From Symsagittifera roscoffensis (Eukaryota; Xenacoelomorpha; Acoela; Convolutidae), in contig NC_087069.1 of the NCBI RefSeq assembly GCF_963678635.1, positions 17,892,660 through 17,956,659 on the forward strand: 64,000 bases of DNA. The letters run 5' to 3'. Shown here in pieces: positions 1 through 9,968 of this stretch (positions are counted from its first letter, which is position 1; each line of letters starts with the position of its first letter). The translations under genes were made by a program, and so were the position numbers. The notes under the pieces are model-generated. The model searched no databases and was not told the origin of the DNA. It saw only the letters and a list, made by a program, of their open reading frames with translations.

Positions 1-20
1 AACCACTCAGCCACGGACGC
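1..20 (-). other. tRNA-like 5' end (tRNA gene or tRNA-derived SINE), cut by window edge
   Basis: Read on the minus strand, these bases give a 7-nt acceptor-like start (GCGTCCG) followed directly by TGGCTGAGTGG, a close match to a tRNA A box of the Ser/Leu type. The anticodon arm and B box would lie left of the window, so a real tRNA cannot be told from a SINE head. It would lie in the intron after nicotinamidase exon 2. Confidence 0.4.
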
Positions 21-214
21 TTCATTTATGACATGACAGCCACAAATAAAGCAGAGAACAGATGCTATGCAATTTCCCATGCTGCAGAAAACTTTGTATA
101 AGTGAACAGTTATTTGAGAGTTAGGTAAGAAAAAAAAGGTTCGTAAAATTCACAACGCAGATGGCTATTGTAATAGTATAACAGGTAAAAAATAATAAAT
201 TTATAAAATCTTAC

Positions 215-471
215 GTGTAGAAAACGTAGTCAAAAACCACGTCGTCTAAGAGCTTGTTGATCACAGGGACAACTTCAGCTCCGTCTTCTTTTGCTGGACA
301 GGACGATAGGGCCAGGGATCCCGAAATGAAGTCATTCTGTACATCAACGATGACAAACGCCGACACTGGCTTGATCAAAACTTGAATGAAATTTTCCCAA
401 ATCAATTTGAAGTCGTCTGAAGACAGATGACCATTTTTGCTTAGTGTGACACACTCGCAAACTTTATTCAC
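215..471 (-). CDS. Naam: nicotinamidase, exon 2 (internal)
   Basis: Nicotinamidase hydrolyses nicotinamide to nicotinate in the NAD+ salvage pathway. This 257 bp exon starts after a clean acceptor (poly-T then AG at 473-472) and ends at a GTAAGA donor (214-209). The first third continues an EF-hand-like segment (SKNGHLSSDDF). The catalytic domain then opens with VIVDVQNDFISGSLAL, the hallmark N-terminal strand of animal nicotinamidases, where the Asp of IVDVQNDF is the catalytic aspartate. The exon stops at DYVFYT, just before the region where the family normally carries its metal-binding residues, so the rest lies left of the window. Exon 1 joins in phase 0. Bacterial-type isochorismatases are a remote alternative, but the EF-hand head and the match to the fly and worm proteins make nicotinamidase the better call. 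Confidence 0.87.
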
Positions 472-745
472 CTAAAAAAAGGATCAAAGCACTTGATTAC
501 TATCTACTATTCTTTGAATAGATGAGGACTACAAAAAAAATCTATCTAAACTATGTTAATTCATACAAAATTCTCAGAAGCAAAAATATCTGCTCTAGTT
601 TAATGGTATACAGGCCAACCTTTAAAGGCAAATCAAAGCTATCATTTCAAACATTGCAACTCAAGATGCGACTGCCTTAAGAAAAAGCAACCAAGGCAAC
701 TGTGCTCTCAAAACTTTTTTTTCAAGTTAATTTTAAATCGAACTG

Positions 746-1072
746 GGTACTACTATGATAGAGTGGGCCCTCGAAAAAGCAACTATGATAGACAGGTCCC
801 GCTTGCATTTCGCTTCAACTTTACGGTTTAAAAACCATACTTGGATTGGCTTATTTGTCATCAAAATTCGATTTTAGCGCTTTTTAAAATTTTCTACCTT
901 AATATGAGAGGGGAGGTTTTACGAAACAAAGAAACTTAATATTCCTTTGAAAATATACTGCGACATCTTTCTGAATGGCGAAATCATAACTGTTAAACAT
1001 TTCTCAGCCCTATGTGTCTTATTCGCAAAGGAACTGGTTATTTTCAAAAGACCACTCTATCATAGTAGTACC
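746..1072. mobile_element. MITE-like element, copy 1 (21-bp TIRs, 8-bp TSD)
   Basis: The ends are perfect 21-bp inverted repeats beginning GGTACTACTATGATAGAGTG. They are flanked by TCGAACTG (738-745) and TCGAACTA (1073-1080), an 8-bp target duplication with one mismatch. No transposase is encoded. A second copy with the same termini and a perfect 8-bp duplication lies at 34430-34897. An 8-bp duplication fits hAT or P superfamilies; the TIR does not decide which. It sits in the first intron of the nicotinamidase gene. Confidence 0.85.
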
Positions 1073-1266
1073 TCGAACTACATAGATCTGGAGATTTTTA
1101 AAAGAAACGGGCCAATATTTCACAGCGAGATCTTCGGTTTCAGAACTGCATCTCAAAAAAAAAACAAAGAAACTTCGATCGAATAAGCAATGCCAATTAT
1201 TGCTGACTGTAAGTAATTCTGTACAGCAAATAAAGTTTTTTTTCTTCTTTATTTTTCTACACTTAC

Positions 1267-1380
1267 GCTCTCTTCAGAAGGATCGGAGAACAAAGACCGG
1301 ATCAATTCTTTCAAAGAAGAAACAGGCACTTTGTCATTTTCAGCATACTTTTGAAAAGTTTCTGCGAAACTTCTCGCCAT
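1267..1380 (-). CDS. Naam: nicotinamidase, exon 1 with start codon
   Basis: On the minus strand an ATG at 1380 opens a 38-codon exon (MARSFAETFQKYAENDKV...) that ends at a consensus GTAAGT donor (1266-1261). It is exactly in phase 0 with the next exon at 471. The helix-rich peptide followed by the EF-hand-like stretch of exon 2 agrees with the N-terminal extension of animal nicotinamidases. The 795 bp intron to exon 2 contains a 327 bp inverted-repeat element. The 5' side of the gene meets Penelope-like element sequence within about 200 bp, so its promoter must be very short or partly element-derived. The start choice is an inference: it is the only ATG in this frame with good splice context. 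Confidence 0.75.
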
Positions 1381-1559
1381 CTACTTTCTGAAAGCATCAA
1401 ATTAATCCGGCAACGAAGTCATTGTCCGATATTCATCTGCAAACCTCGAAGACAAATTCAAAAAACTGACGATTAAAAAAATGAACTTTTAATTGCAAAA
1501 TGATAAGCAATAACATGGTGAAAGTGTAGTTCATGCAATTTTTGTCTAATATAATATTT

Positions 1560-2148
1560 AAAGAATAATAATCTAACAATATCTCAGGGAAAAAACATCA
1601 ATGGTAAAACGTTTTCGACATTGTGTCATCATCAGTAACTAAAAATAGCAAAATTGTACAAATTAAAAGGACATTAAAAATAGGAAAACTGGAAAGCAAT
1701 TAGAAACAGATAGAACTGTGATACGCAAGTTTGATTGGAACAAACCACTGGAATGTGGGACAATGTAACAATGTTACAGCTTCAGGGTCAACTCGCGAGC
1801 CTTGTACTCTTCCTTCCGGTTGATTGAAGGCTTTCTATGGTTGATATGCAATGCTTCCATGGTTAAAAGTTTAGCGGAGTCTCTTGCTGTGTCAATGATC
1901 TTTACTTCGCAGCTGCCAATGGTAACACCACACCAATTGAGGGTGTTCTATTGTGCTAGTATCTTTGGAATGTTCGTGGACTCTAGTGGCTAGGTGGCGG
2001 GTTGTTTGCCCGACGTAGCTAGACTGTCATCTAGATCAAGTGATTTCGTAAACCACGTTGCCATGAACATTCTCTGGTATTTTTGGTTTCAGCGATGTTA
2101 AGGCTGTCTTCATCTGTCTAGTTGTGAAGATAACAGAATAATCGGCCG
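1560..2148 (-). pseudogene. Penelope-like element, 3' part with GIY-YIG endonuclease
   Basis: Penelope-like elements encode a telomerase-like RT joined to a GIY-YIG nuclease. Here the minus strand carries TADYSVIFTTRQMKTALTS, then KIPENVHGNVVYEIT, and after a frameshift near 2035 SYVGQTTRHLATRVHEHSK. That is the typical linker and nuclease core, with YVG in place of YIG. Downstream (about 1610-1640) is the usual post-ORF motif pairing GATGATGACAC with TGTCGAAA. The matching upstream half is at 26702-27304, and the two halves join in frame if the 24.5 kb between them is removed. The coding frame is broken, so this is a dead copy. The 3' boundary near 1560 is approximate. Confidence 0.82.
1611..1635 (-). 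ncRNA. hammerhead-ribozyme-like core in Penelope-like 3' region (candidate)
   Basis: On the minus strand CTGATGA (1635-1629) is followed by a short potential stem (GACA, CAA, TGTC) and GAAAA (1616-1612), the order of the conserved hammerhead core. Penelope-like elements are known to carry hammerhead motifs. Stems I and III were not convincingly resolved by eye, so activity is not claimed. Confidence 0.3.
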
Positions 2149-2539
2149 TGTGCCATTCTGCCAGATGACACCGCGCAACCTTCCGGCGACACGAGAAAAA
2201 ACTAATAAAGGCCTTATTAACGAAAAAGTATTGCGAAGGAGGGTAGGAATATTCTGGAATTTTTATTTTCAAAATTTCGATTGAAAAGTGAATATTTCTG
2301 AGAAATACAAAAAGACGGCCATTTTGACGAAAAACGACGAAAAATCAGAACAACGCCAAATATTGTGAAAAACGGTCGCACAAGAGACGGAAAATACGAA
2401 GCCTCTTATCGTGCTAACAACGCACGATAAGACCCTTATCAGCGAAAATTGGGAGAGAAGGAAGCTTCAGTGGGGAAGGAATATTCCACGGAACCCTCCC
2501 GTGCCACGAATTGGAAGAGATAAGAGCGTTATCTCAGGA

Positions 2540-4864
2540 ATGAAGAGAAGAGGTAAATTACCAATGTTATAAAAAGCGTTTATATAAACAAAATAAAAAT
2601 TAAGAGTTGAAGTTTGATACTTTGAGCGCCTCGGCAACGCATGCAGCATTTCCCCGTTGGACGGCGATGCCGATACGCTGTTTTAGGAAGGCAAACGATC
2701 TCTTTTCTCCCGTCGCCAGGGCAATTCTCTTAGCGATTGCTGCTAGAGTTTTGTACGAGTCTTCATCCGAGGTTCTCCACTGCAACTGGTTCAAATAAAC
2801 ACGATCTCGGCAGGTTTGAGTAGTGGTTCCGCTTACGCACCTCTGCTTGGTTGGCAACCGATGGACCGTCTTGGAGCCCGGTGGCGACGTTAGATGCCGC
2901 TAACCGGCTCACGCAGTTAAAGTCCCAGGCCAAAACAGCTCCGTTCATCCACGGTACTAGCGTTGCTCCATCGGGCCTCTTACCGTCGTCTCGCAGCATC
3001 CCAACTGGTTCCAGTTTTGATGGTACACCAGCTGACGTGAAGGCATCTCTAATTATGTTATTACCAAGTTGATGTCTGACAAACCTGCTCTTAATTTTAG
3101 GGCAAACCAGAGGGTGATTGCCGAATTTATCGCAGCTGGTGCCACATGCACAAGTGCATGTTGTGAGAACTGGGGCACCTAAGCGAAGTCCGACGGCAAT
3201 GCGGAACGCCTCATCAGTAAGCAGAAGACCCAGGCTGTCTGACGGAAGGGCTGCAAGCCAGTCACCTGCTCCAGGGGCTGAGCAACCTTTTAGTCTTGCG
3301 ACATCCGTGTCAGAGTTGTAATTGGCGGATAATATAATTTTCTTCTGTTGCAAAACTGGGTTGTACCACGACTTTTGCTGGTGTGGTGTTGTGTGCTGGT
3401 GTGGTGTTGTGTTAACAAACGCGTCGGAAAGACCAGTCTTGGCCTTCCAAAGGTCTAAAGCTTTGTTCAGAAAGACAGAGGGAGAGTCTGTCGAAGTCAG
3501 CCGTGCAACAGCGTTTTTCGTGGCAAAAACAGACGCTAAATAGGCGGAGCTGGACAAATCACACGGTGATTGGATGCCTAGGCCACCCATTTTACAGGTT
3601 AAAGATGCTTGATTCCATTCACGATCCTTAATGAGGATTTTGCTGATTTTCTGTACCGCCTGTCTGATGTCAGAGGTTATTTGTTGCACTATGTCGGGGA
3701 ATGAGAATGTTGGAGCAGTTCTAAACAAGTACATCAACTTAGGCATAGCGAAACAATGGCGAAGCAAATAAAAGGCAACATGTGATGGTAGATAGTCAAG
3801 GTTGTCACAGAGGGTGTTCATTTTGGCTCTTTTCTTCTCCAGAGCTATCTCTAGCGCTTTGTGGCCTAAGCGGCTGCCTAATAAGTCGGCGTCATCTCTA
3901 CCTACAATGATAATGCCCGGGCACACCGCCTGGAAAGCTTGTATGATTTCTATTTTCTGTGCTTCACTCTTCGAGAAAACAGTGAGCTCACACTTAGTGT
4001 CGTTAAGCTTCAGTCCGAGGATTTCAGATGCTTCTTTGAAGGCAATGAAGTCTTTGAGAACTATCTTCCAGTTGTCTCCTGCACTTATGTCATCCATGTA
4101 ACCTGCTTTAAAGCGAGAAATGATGGCACGTAGACATTTGTGAACACTGAGGCAGAACCCAAAAGAGGCTATCGGATCGCCTTGTTGGAAACATTCTCTG
4201 GAAAAGAGGACATGGAGACCATAAATAAGAAAACTGGGCCTTTCGTAGCACATGTTGTAGAAAGGAAGTAGCTCAGGGCAGTGTTCTTGAAACACGAGTG
4301 CCATCTTGTCACGGCGCATAGTATTGAACGCATTGCTAAAATCTAACTTTAGAAAGACGTCACTGTCGTTGGCGTTTTCAAAGAAGATTCTTGCAGCATG
4401 GACGGCAGTTTCAGCACCGTTTTTAGCACCAGCCCCTATCTGAAAAGGTGCGAAGAAGTCTAAGAACCGTTTAGTTTCAATCTGACCTGCGCACTTGCCT
4501 ACTACTCTGCGAAGGGTTTCGCCTACAGCGATGGGTCTAAGATCACCTGCTTTCTTCGACAGTGTGGTAAGGTTAGCAGAGGCAAATACAGGACGAACGA
4601 ACTCAGGGGCTTTGCCAGCAAGCATAAGATTGACAAAGTCTATTAACGTGTTCAAAAGAACGTTTCCGGCATCGGTGGCAGCGGAGGATAGCGAATCTTT
4701 GAGATGTTGTGGTCGCAGACCACTTGGTCCTCCCGCTGAGCCAGTGGCGAAGCTCTGCACGGCACTGAGCACGAGAGATCCGGAGACTTCCAACGGTTGC
4801 TCCTGTGTGACCGGGAAGGCTTGTCTATCTGGGTGTTCGGGCCTCCGCTCCCGTGATCTCAGGA
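2540..4864 (-). mobile_element. nested non-LTR-like RT element inserted in the 5' LTR
   Basis: The 3' LTR runs straight through the sequence ATCTCAGGA where the 5' LTR has 2325 extra bases. ATCTCAGGA occurs on both sides (2531-2539 and 4856-4864), a 9-bp target duplication. The insert carries one RT and endonuclease frame on the minus strand and a short 3' region of about 60 bp without a poly-A tail. It is probably 5'-truncated, because the reading frame is open right up to the 5' junction. Confidence 0.82.
2600..4855 (-). pseudogene. reverse transcriptase with restriction-like endonuclease (non-LTR-like)
   Basis: About 700 residues read from the 5' junction to 2763. RT motifs in order are GGPSGLRPQHLKD (about residue 47), FLKLDFSNAFN (173-183), QQGDP (229-233) and AGYMDD (256-261). 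The C-terminal part has CTCACGTSC with His585 and Cys590, a zinc knuckle like that of R2-type elements. After it come RPDG (632-635) and WD (649-650), the PD...D pattern of a restriction-like endonuclease. A single-base frameshift near 2763-2775 moves the last ~57 residues (ATGEKRSFAFLKQR, AVQRGNAA) into another frame, so the gene is broken. A tandem 18-bp repeat at about 3378-3415 encodes TTPHQH twice. The clade is unassigned. The first ~10 residues are host LTR sequence, so the natural start is missing. Confidence 0.82.
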
Positions 4865-4883
4865 AGATCACGGGAGCGGAGGC
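4841..4883. repeat. 19-bp perfect inverted repeat at the 5' junction of the nested RT element
   Basis: GCCTCCGCTCCCGTGATCT (4841-4859) and its exact complement (4865-4883) are separated by 5 bases. The right arm belongs to the LTR and is also present in the 3' LTR. The left arm lies inside the inserted element, so the insert end appears to hold an inverted copy of its target flank. Confidence 0.85.
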
Positions 4884-5367
4884 TTGGTCCCCCAGAGACT
4901 GTTTTATGTGAAGGGACTGTATAAAACTGACTGTATAGCTACTTGGATGTCGTGAAACTTTAAATTAACACCGTTATAGTTTGATGTTTTAGAATATGAG
5001 TAGCTAGAAAGAGGAAAGGGTCAATCCATCTCCAATGGATTTAACATAGAGCTGTCACACAAAAACATGTTAAAATAGGTTGTTCGAGCCGTGTTTTAAT
5101 GGCTATCACGTAGTCTGAGGATCCGAGACTCAGCTATGTGGTTGTGTTCTCATGTAAACGAAAGCTGATCAAAAGTCGTTTGACTGATGGCCTAAAAATA
5201 GTAACTTTTTACTTAGCCCTGAACAGACCAGAAAATCAACTGGCAAGGTCGAGACGGTGAAAAACGAGTAGGATTAAGGTAACTGACGCCTGCCAGTCGT
5301 TAATAGGTACTTTTTCTACGCTCCGTCGCTGTGTAGTATTTGGGCGAATGTTACATAGACGTTTTTA

Positions 5368-5387
5368 TGGCGCTCCTGGGTGGGCTT
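5368..5387 (+). promoter_or_regulatory. candidate primer-binding site
   Basis: TGGCGCTCCTGGGTGGGCTT begins 12 bases after the LTR end. TGG is the complement of the tRNA CCA tail, and the rest looks like an acceptor and T-stem complement. The tRNA species is not identified and the 12-base offset is larger than usual, so this is tentative. Confidence 0.4.
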
Positions 5388-7142
5388 GTCAAAGGCATAA
5401 GACCATCATGATCAGCAAGAGTTTCAGCGACGAACCCTCCGCTCCGGGCGTATGCCCGAGTTAGAGGCCTTAATGACCGTTATTGTTCTAGGGGGAAGGT
5501 GCGTACCCTCCGTCCAGTACTATTTAGCTTTTTAACTTAGTTAACAGCGAAAATTCCGGGGGCCGGAGGGTCAGGTGGGAAGTCATGAGCCCGCTTGTCC
5601 CAAGGTCCTGGGACCAAAAACAATTCAAGAGAAAACGTAAAACCAAACAAAAATAGTGTATAACCAAGAAAAAGCCAAAAATAAATTTATTTGAAAACAA
5701 AAAAGTACAAAAAACAGTAAAAAACTCAAAAAAGACCAAAAACAGTAAAAAATGTAAAGTGACAGTTTATATGTTATTTCCGGACGAGATGTGATCTGAC
5801 CTTCCTATTTGTTGTTGTTTCAGATTGATTTATATCGTTTCTGATAGAAGATTGTGTGTTTTGGTAAAGGGTTGGATACCCTCCCTCGAGTGTAATTTGA
5901 GTGTTTAAGCACGTTAATGGTGATTTTGCCGATGGTCGGAGGGTAGAGTAGCAAGCTGATCAACGCGTTCCACACTCAACAGGGACATCAAGGACAACAC
6001 TCGCAACGACTGTTGGGTATCGTTGAAGCAATTTTAGTACCGTTCGGGTACTATTTCATCAAAACTTAAGTGGTGGGGGCACGATTGGCGTGGTCCGATT
6101 GTACCCTCCATCGATTACAAATTTCCGAGTTAAGGGTCTTAATTCGGGTATTTTGGTGCAAAGGAGGGTATAGTACTATTCATTAACGACTACTAATAGG
6201 TTATTATCCTTATTACATATTACTTATCTCCTAATTAGACCCAAGAAACACCCAATTTTGTCGAAAATTATCGATTTTCGATCAAACTGTAGACCCCCAA
6301 ATTTTTGGATATCCGAGCTTTTCCGAACAACAAAAGGCTTTTATATAGGGAGTAGCTACGTAGTTCGATCCTCCTAACTAAAGAAACCGCGTGAGAAAAG
6401 ACTCAGTAGAAGTTGGAAAAACCAAAATTTTTCGGTCAAAATTTCGATAATTTTCTGAATTTCGTCAATCTGTTTTGGGGATCGAGTTTTTGAGTTTTTA
6501 GAGTTAGAGCAATAAAATTTTTTGTTTTAGGAGCGTGCTAGAATAAAGTGCTCGGCTGCAAGAAAAATTCTTGAGTAACCCTCCGATTAGCTCCGTAGAT
6601 AGAGCTAACGACTTAAGGATCGGAAAAGGAAGGAATCGGAGGGTCCAAAATTGATAGTTATTGGCCAAATTTTTGTCTCCAAACCAATTTTGATCCGGTT
6701 TTTTGCACTATTCCAGTGCCGTACAGGGCTACTACGCTCGTTTCAATTATTTTTAGGCACTTTCGATAAGAATTGCGGAAAAAGTTTCTCAGAACCTATA
6801 TAGGTGGTGAAAAAAGGCCATTTGGACAAACACGTTTTTGGCAATTTCTCAAAGACTAGTCATCCGATCGGGATAATTTTGTTACCATAAGTCGACGTTT
6901 TGGACCACTTTTCCGGACCGCAACCGTTTTTGGGTTGATAATCTTGGAAAAGGAAAATTTTTTAGAATTTGTTGGTTCGGAGGGTCCAAATTACAGGTAC
7001 CTTCCGAGCGGCAGAAAATTTTGTCAAAACACCTTTTTATCCAACTGGGAAGGTTGACCGTGTCAGCCAACCTAGTTTTAAGTCAGGTAGACCGCTTTTG
7101 GAGACTTTATTGCGGTAACATAACCTTTTTTCTTGATTTTTG

Positions 7143-7486
7143 GGGAACCCTCCGAGGTAACCCTCTGGAGTCAGCTAAGGCCCTTAGCAACCCTCTTTAG
7201 TGGAAAACTTCCACGAGGTTATCCAAAGAAGTTAAGACAGCCCCCCCATAGAGAATTTAGCTTGTTTTGACGCTTCTTGGAGTTAATTGAAGGCCCTTCT
7301 AAGTGAGGTTCAGAAATTTGAAAATTTTGGAGGTACCCTCCGAAGTAACCCTCCGGAGCATATTAAGCATCTTATTGACCCTCCTTAGTAAATTTAAGGG
7401 GACCCTCCGAAGTAACTCGGATGATTAAGGTACCCTCCGAAGTAGGCTAAGTGTCTGAGCAACCCTCCGAAGTAACCCTCCGGAGT
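7143..7486. repeat. reiterated ACCCTCCGAAGTA motif in the leader
   Basis: ACCCTCCGAAGTA or a close variant recurs at about 7147, 7333, 7404, 7432 and 7463. Three of these are followed by ACCCTC(C/T)GGAG. Looser CCCTCCGA or TCGGAGGGT forms occur through 5940-6980 in both orientations. Confidence 0.7.
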
Positions 7487-7720
7487 GTCTTAAACCTTCT
7501 AAACAACCTTCCTTGTTAGAAACTTGAGGAAATCTTCTGTGGCAATTTGGGAAACGGAAAATATCCATTTAATGAAAATCATATTAGGATATTAGGCGTG
7601 CTTATTAGGATCATAAGAGCCCATTTTGACCCGGAAATTCGTGATCAACTTTGGATTCTAGATCGGGTGTATCAGAAGTACCCGAACAAAATTTTTTTTT
7701 TATTGTGATTTTGGTTGTGT

Positions 7721-8090
7721 GGTTGCCTTGAGCTACTTAATAGGAAAGTTCGGGCAATCCGGGAACAAATAAAGGAATACCTCGGTGAGTTTATTAGGCA
7801 AATACACACTCACTTGAGAAGAAAAGTTGTTCCCTACTCTCGTGCACTTGGAGCAGTCCGGGTGTGGGAGAGCTTTTTCATAGACTTTAGAAATTTTCGA
7901 TCAGAGGTTGCCTTGAGCCACTTAATAGGACAGCTCGGGCAATCGCAGGGCACCTAAAAGAAGACCTCGTTGGGTGTATTAGGCAAATACACACCCACTT
8001 GAGAAGACTGTGTCCTGGGCTTTGTTCTTTCGGATCGTTCCGATTGGGGGAAGTCTTTTTCTTTAAGACTAAGTTTTATTGATCTGTTTC
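7721..8090. repeat. 185-bp diverged tandem duplication in the leader
   Basis: GGTTGCCTTGAGC starts at 7721 and again at 7906. Shared blocks follow in the same order, including ACTTAATAGGA, TCGGGCAATC and TATTAGGCAAATACACAC. The unit is about 185 bp and the second copy fades near 8090. Confidence 0.75.
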
Positions 8091-8432
8091 TGAGTCATCA
8101 CTGCTTTTTATCAAAGATTGTTTAATTTTAACAAAGCAGTGACTTGATAAATTGTGTGGCAATAAATTGATACTGACAAAAGGTCGCTGTCACCTGTAGG
8201 ATATTTTTATCTGATTACCTATTGTGTTTTGTGTGTTGATTATATCTTGTGAAGATTTTGTGATACTGTTATACTATACGACAGGGTTGAGTTAGCATTA
8301 TATCAAAACTGAGCAGGCCCTGTGTGTGTAACTCTAACTGAGTCACTAAGATTGTCATTGAGAAACCTAAGAGACACTCTTGATACTTACGAGATCGGGG
8401 AGGCAGCGTTAAGTAATTTAACTTGAATTTGT

Positions 8433-9587
8433 TTGCTGTACGTGTGCGTCGCCATTAAATCATACGAATATTGTTTTTTGTCACAAAGCATGCAGCGCAG
8501 GGACTCGTTAGGGTTGACTACTAAAATTCCCAGGCTGAGCAAGGGCAGCACGCGAAGATTTAAAACTAGGCGTAGCCAGTCCTCGTTTAGCAGCGCTTCC
8601 GACGTGTTTGCCGAAACCGAATCGACTAAAGGTCAACCTGATCTTTCAGTGAGCGAAATGAGATTGAGGAGCGAGAAAAACCTCGATGGTGATCAAAGGC
8701 GGAGCACCGAAGCCGGAACCGCGAGCGAAACGCTTGTTGACCCCTTTGACGAGGGAGAACAGACGCTCATTCGACCCGACTTTGAGCCGAGCGAGGACCT
8801 CGAGCGGGAGGAAGTCGAGAGGACGGAGGAGACCTCGGAGCGTTCCGAGTTCGAGCCGCGAGAGGAAGTGTTATTCAAGGGAATGTCCAAATCGGAGACC
8901 AAGAGTCATAGGTGGAGGGGAGAATATTCACATTCGGCTAGAACCCACTCATCTCTGGCCAAGCGGAGCAACAACGCGATGATGTCGAGTATGAGCCCGA
9001 GTGATGAGCAACCGGGTTCGAAGGCCAAGAAGAGTTGGAAGTCTTTGTACGACGAGCGCATGGCGTCACTACCAACTGTAGGTTTAACTTCCAGTCATGA
9101 CTACCCGGAGATAGCCCATCCGGATGTGAACTTCACACCGTGCCCAAGGAACGATATGAGCAGGAAGGCGTCGTCAGCCTCGCCGACCAGACCCATGTCA
9201 GATGGGATAACGATGGGAGCGTCATCAACCTTCGACAGATTAATGACGTCGATGAGCAAACAAAAAGGCGGTGCGTCATCAAGCACCAGGCTGCAGCCGC
9301 AGTTGACCTCATCTTCTCTGGGACTAACCCCGTCATTTGGGGCCACGGGCGACATAAGTGACATGTTCGCTGGCGTAATGAATGGTCTAGACGAACTGAG
9401 ACGGGACATGACTAAAAGAATAGATCAGGTTGATGAGAGAGCTCACAACGGTCAAGAGAATCTGAGAGATGAACTAACGCACGTGAAGTCGCAGGCGAGG
9501 GTTGATCAAGCTCAGTTGATTCGCAACACCGATCAATGCCTGGCGGAGAGCCTGGCACAGGCAAACAAGGAGTCATACGAAAGATAG
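8433..9587 (+). pseudogene. gag N-terminal part of the giant LTR element
   Basis: This frame of 384 codons is rich in charged and Ser/Thr residues: an Arg/Ser-rich start, then acidic blocks of alternating Glu and Arg near residues 100-140. It ends in a likely coiled coil (residues ~310-384, including MNGLDELRRDMTKRIDQVDE). A TAG at 9585-9587 interrupts it, but the same frame continues with coiled-coil-like sequence (MTREIERLLNDHDSTYAHTM), so the stop is internal to the ancestral gag. No domain is recognised by name in the first 300 residues. The ATG at 8433 is the first in frame; another at 8490 is possible. Confidence 0.7.
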
Positions 9588-9968
9588 GCTAGGATGACCA
9601 GGGAGATCGAACGATTGTTGAACGATCATGATAGTACCTACGCCCACACGATGACTAGCCTGGAGAAAAGGTTAGATGCAAAGTCTGACTTAATGATGCG
9701 GATGCTTGACGCGATCCTGAATGGGAGCAATTGGCAGGAGCGTTCCAACCCAAGGGAGCGCTCACGCCATGCGAATGATGGAAATGGTACGGGCAGCAAT
9801 GCCAGAGCCCAGCAAGGCTCGAAACGAACTACGAACCTAGAAACAAGGAGCGGCCAAGGGCAGCCCCGTCGAGGCCTGGCTGGACGAATCCAGTCCCACC
9901 GGAGGCAGATGCCACCCCGGAGACAAGGTTGCCAACCGTGCCACAAGTCAGTTCAGTACCAGATCTGA
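9588..9968 (+). pseudogene. gag middle segment, up to a frameshift
   Basis: This continues the frame after the TAG at 9585, first as a coiled coil (about 9594-9720) and then as a low-complexity Arg/Gly/Asn/Ser linker. Somewhere in 9780-9900 the coding signal moves to the frame used by all downstream gag and pol domains. In that frame a proline-rich stretch (NPVPPEADATPETRLP) leads into the gag core. One single-base indel in this interval explains the break. Confidence 0.6.

Larger units (their letters stand above)
2149..5355 (+). repeat. 5' LTR, split by a nested insertion at 2540-4864
   Basis: 2149-2539 and 4865-5355 together match the 3' LTR at 25820-26701 nearly base for base, with a few substitutions such as accgcg against acagcg near 2165. 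It begins TGTGCC and ends TTACA. The very few differences between the LTRs imply a fairly recent insertion of the parent element. The gag leader starts directly after. Confidence 0.9.
5356..8432 (+). other. 3 kb leader of the giant LTR element
   Basis: No long coding frame is present. It contains a candidate primer-binding site, many short CCCTCCGA-type repeats, a 185-bp tandem duplication and small hairpins (8052-8070 and 8098-8142, the latter TCACTGCTTT against AAAGCAGTGA). A long structured leader is expected to hold packaging and translation signals, but nothing here proves that. Confidence 0.65.
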
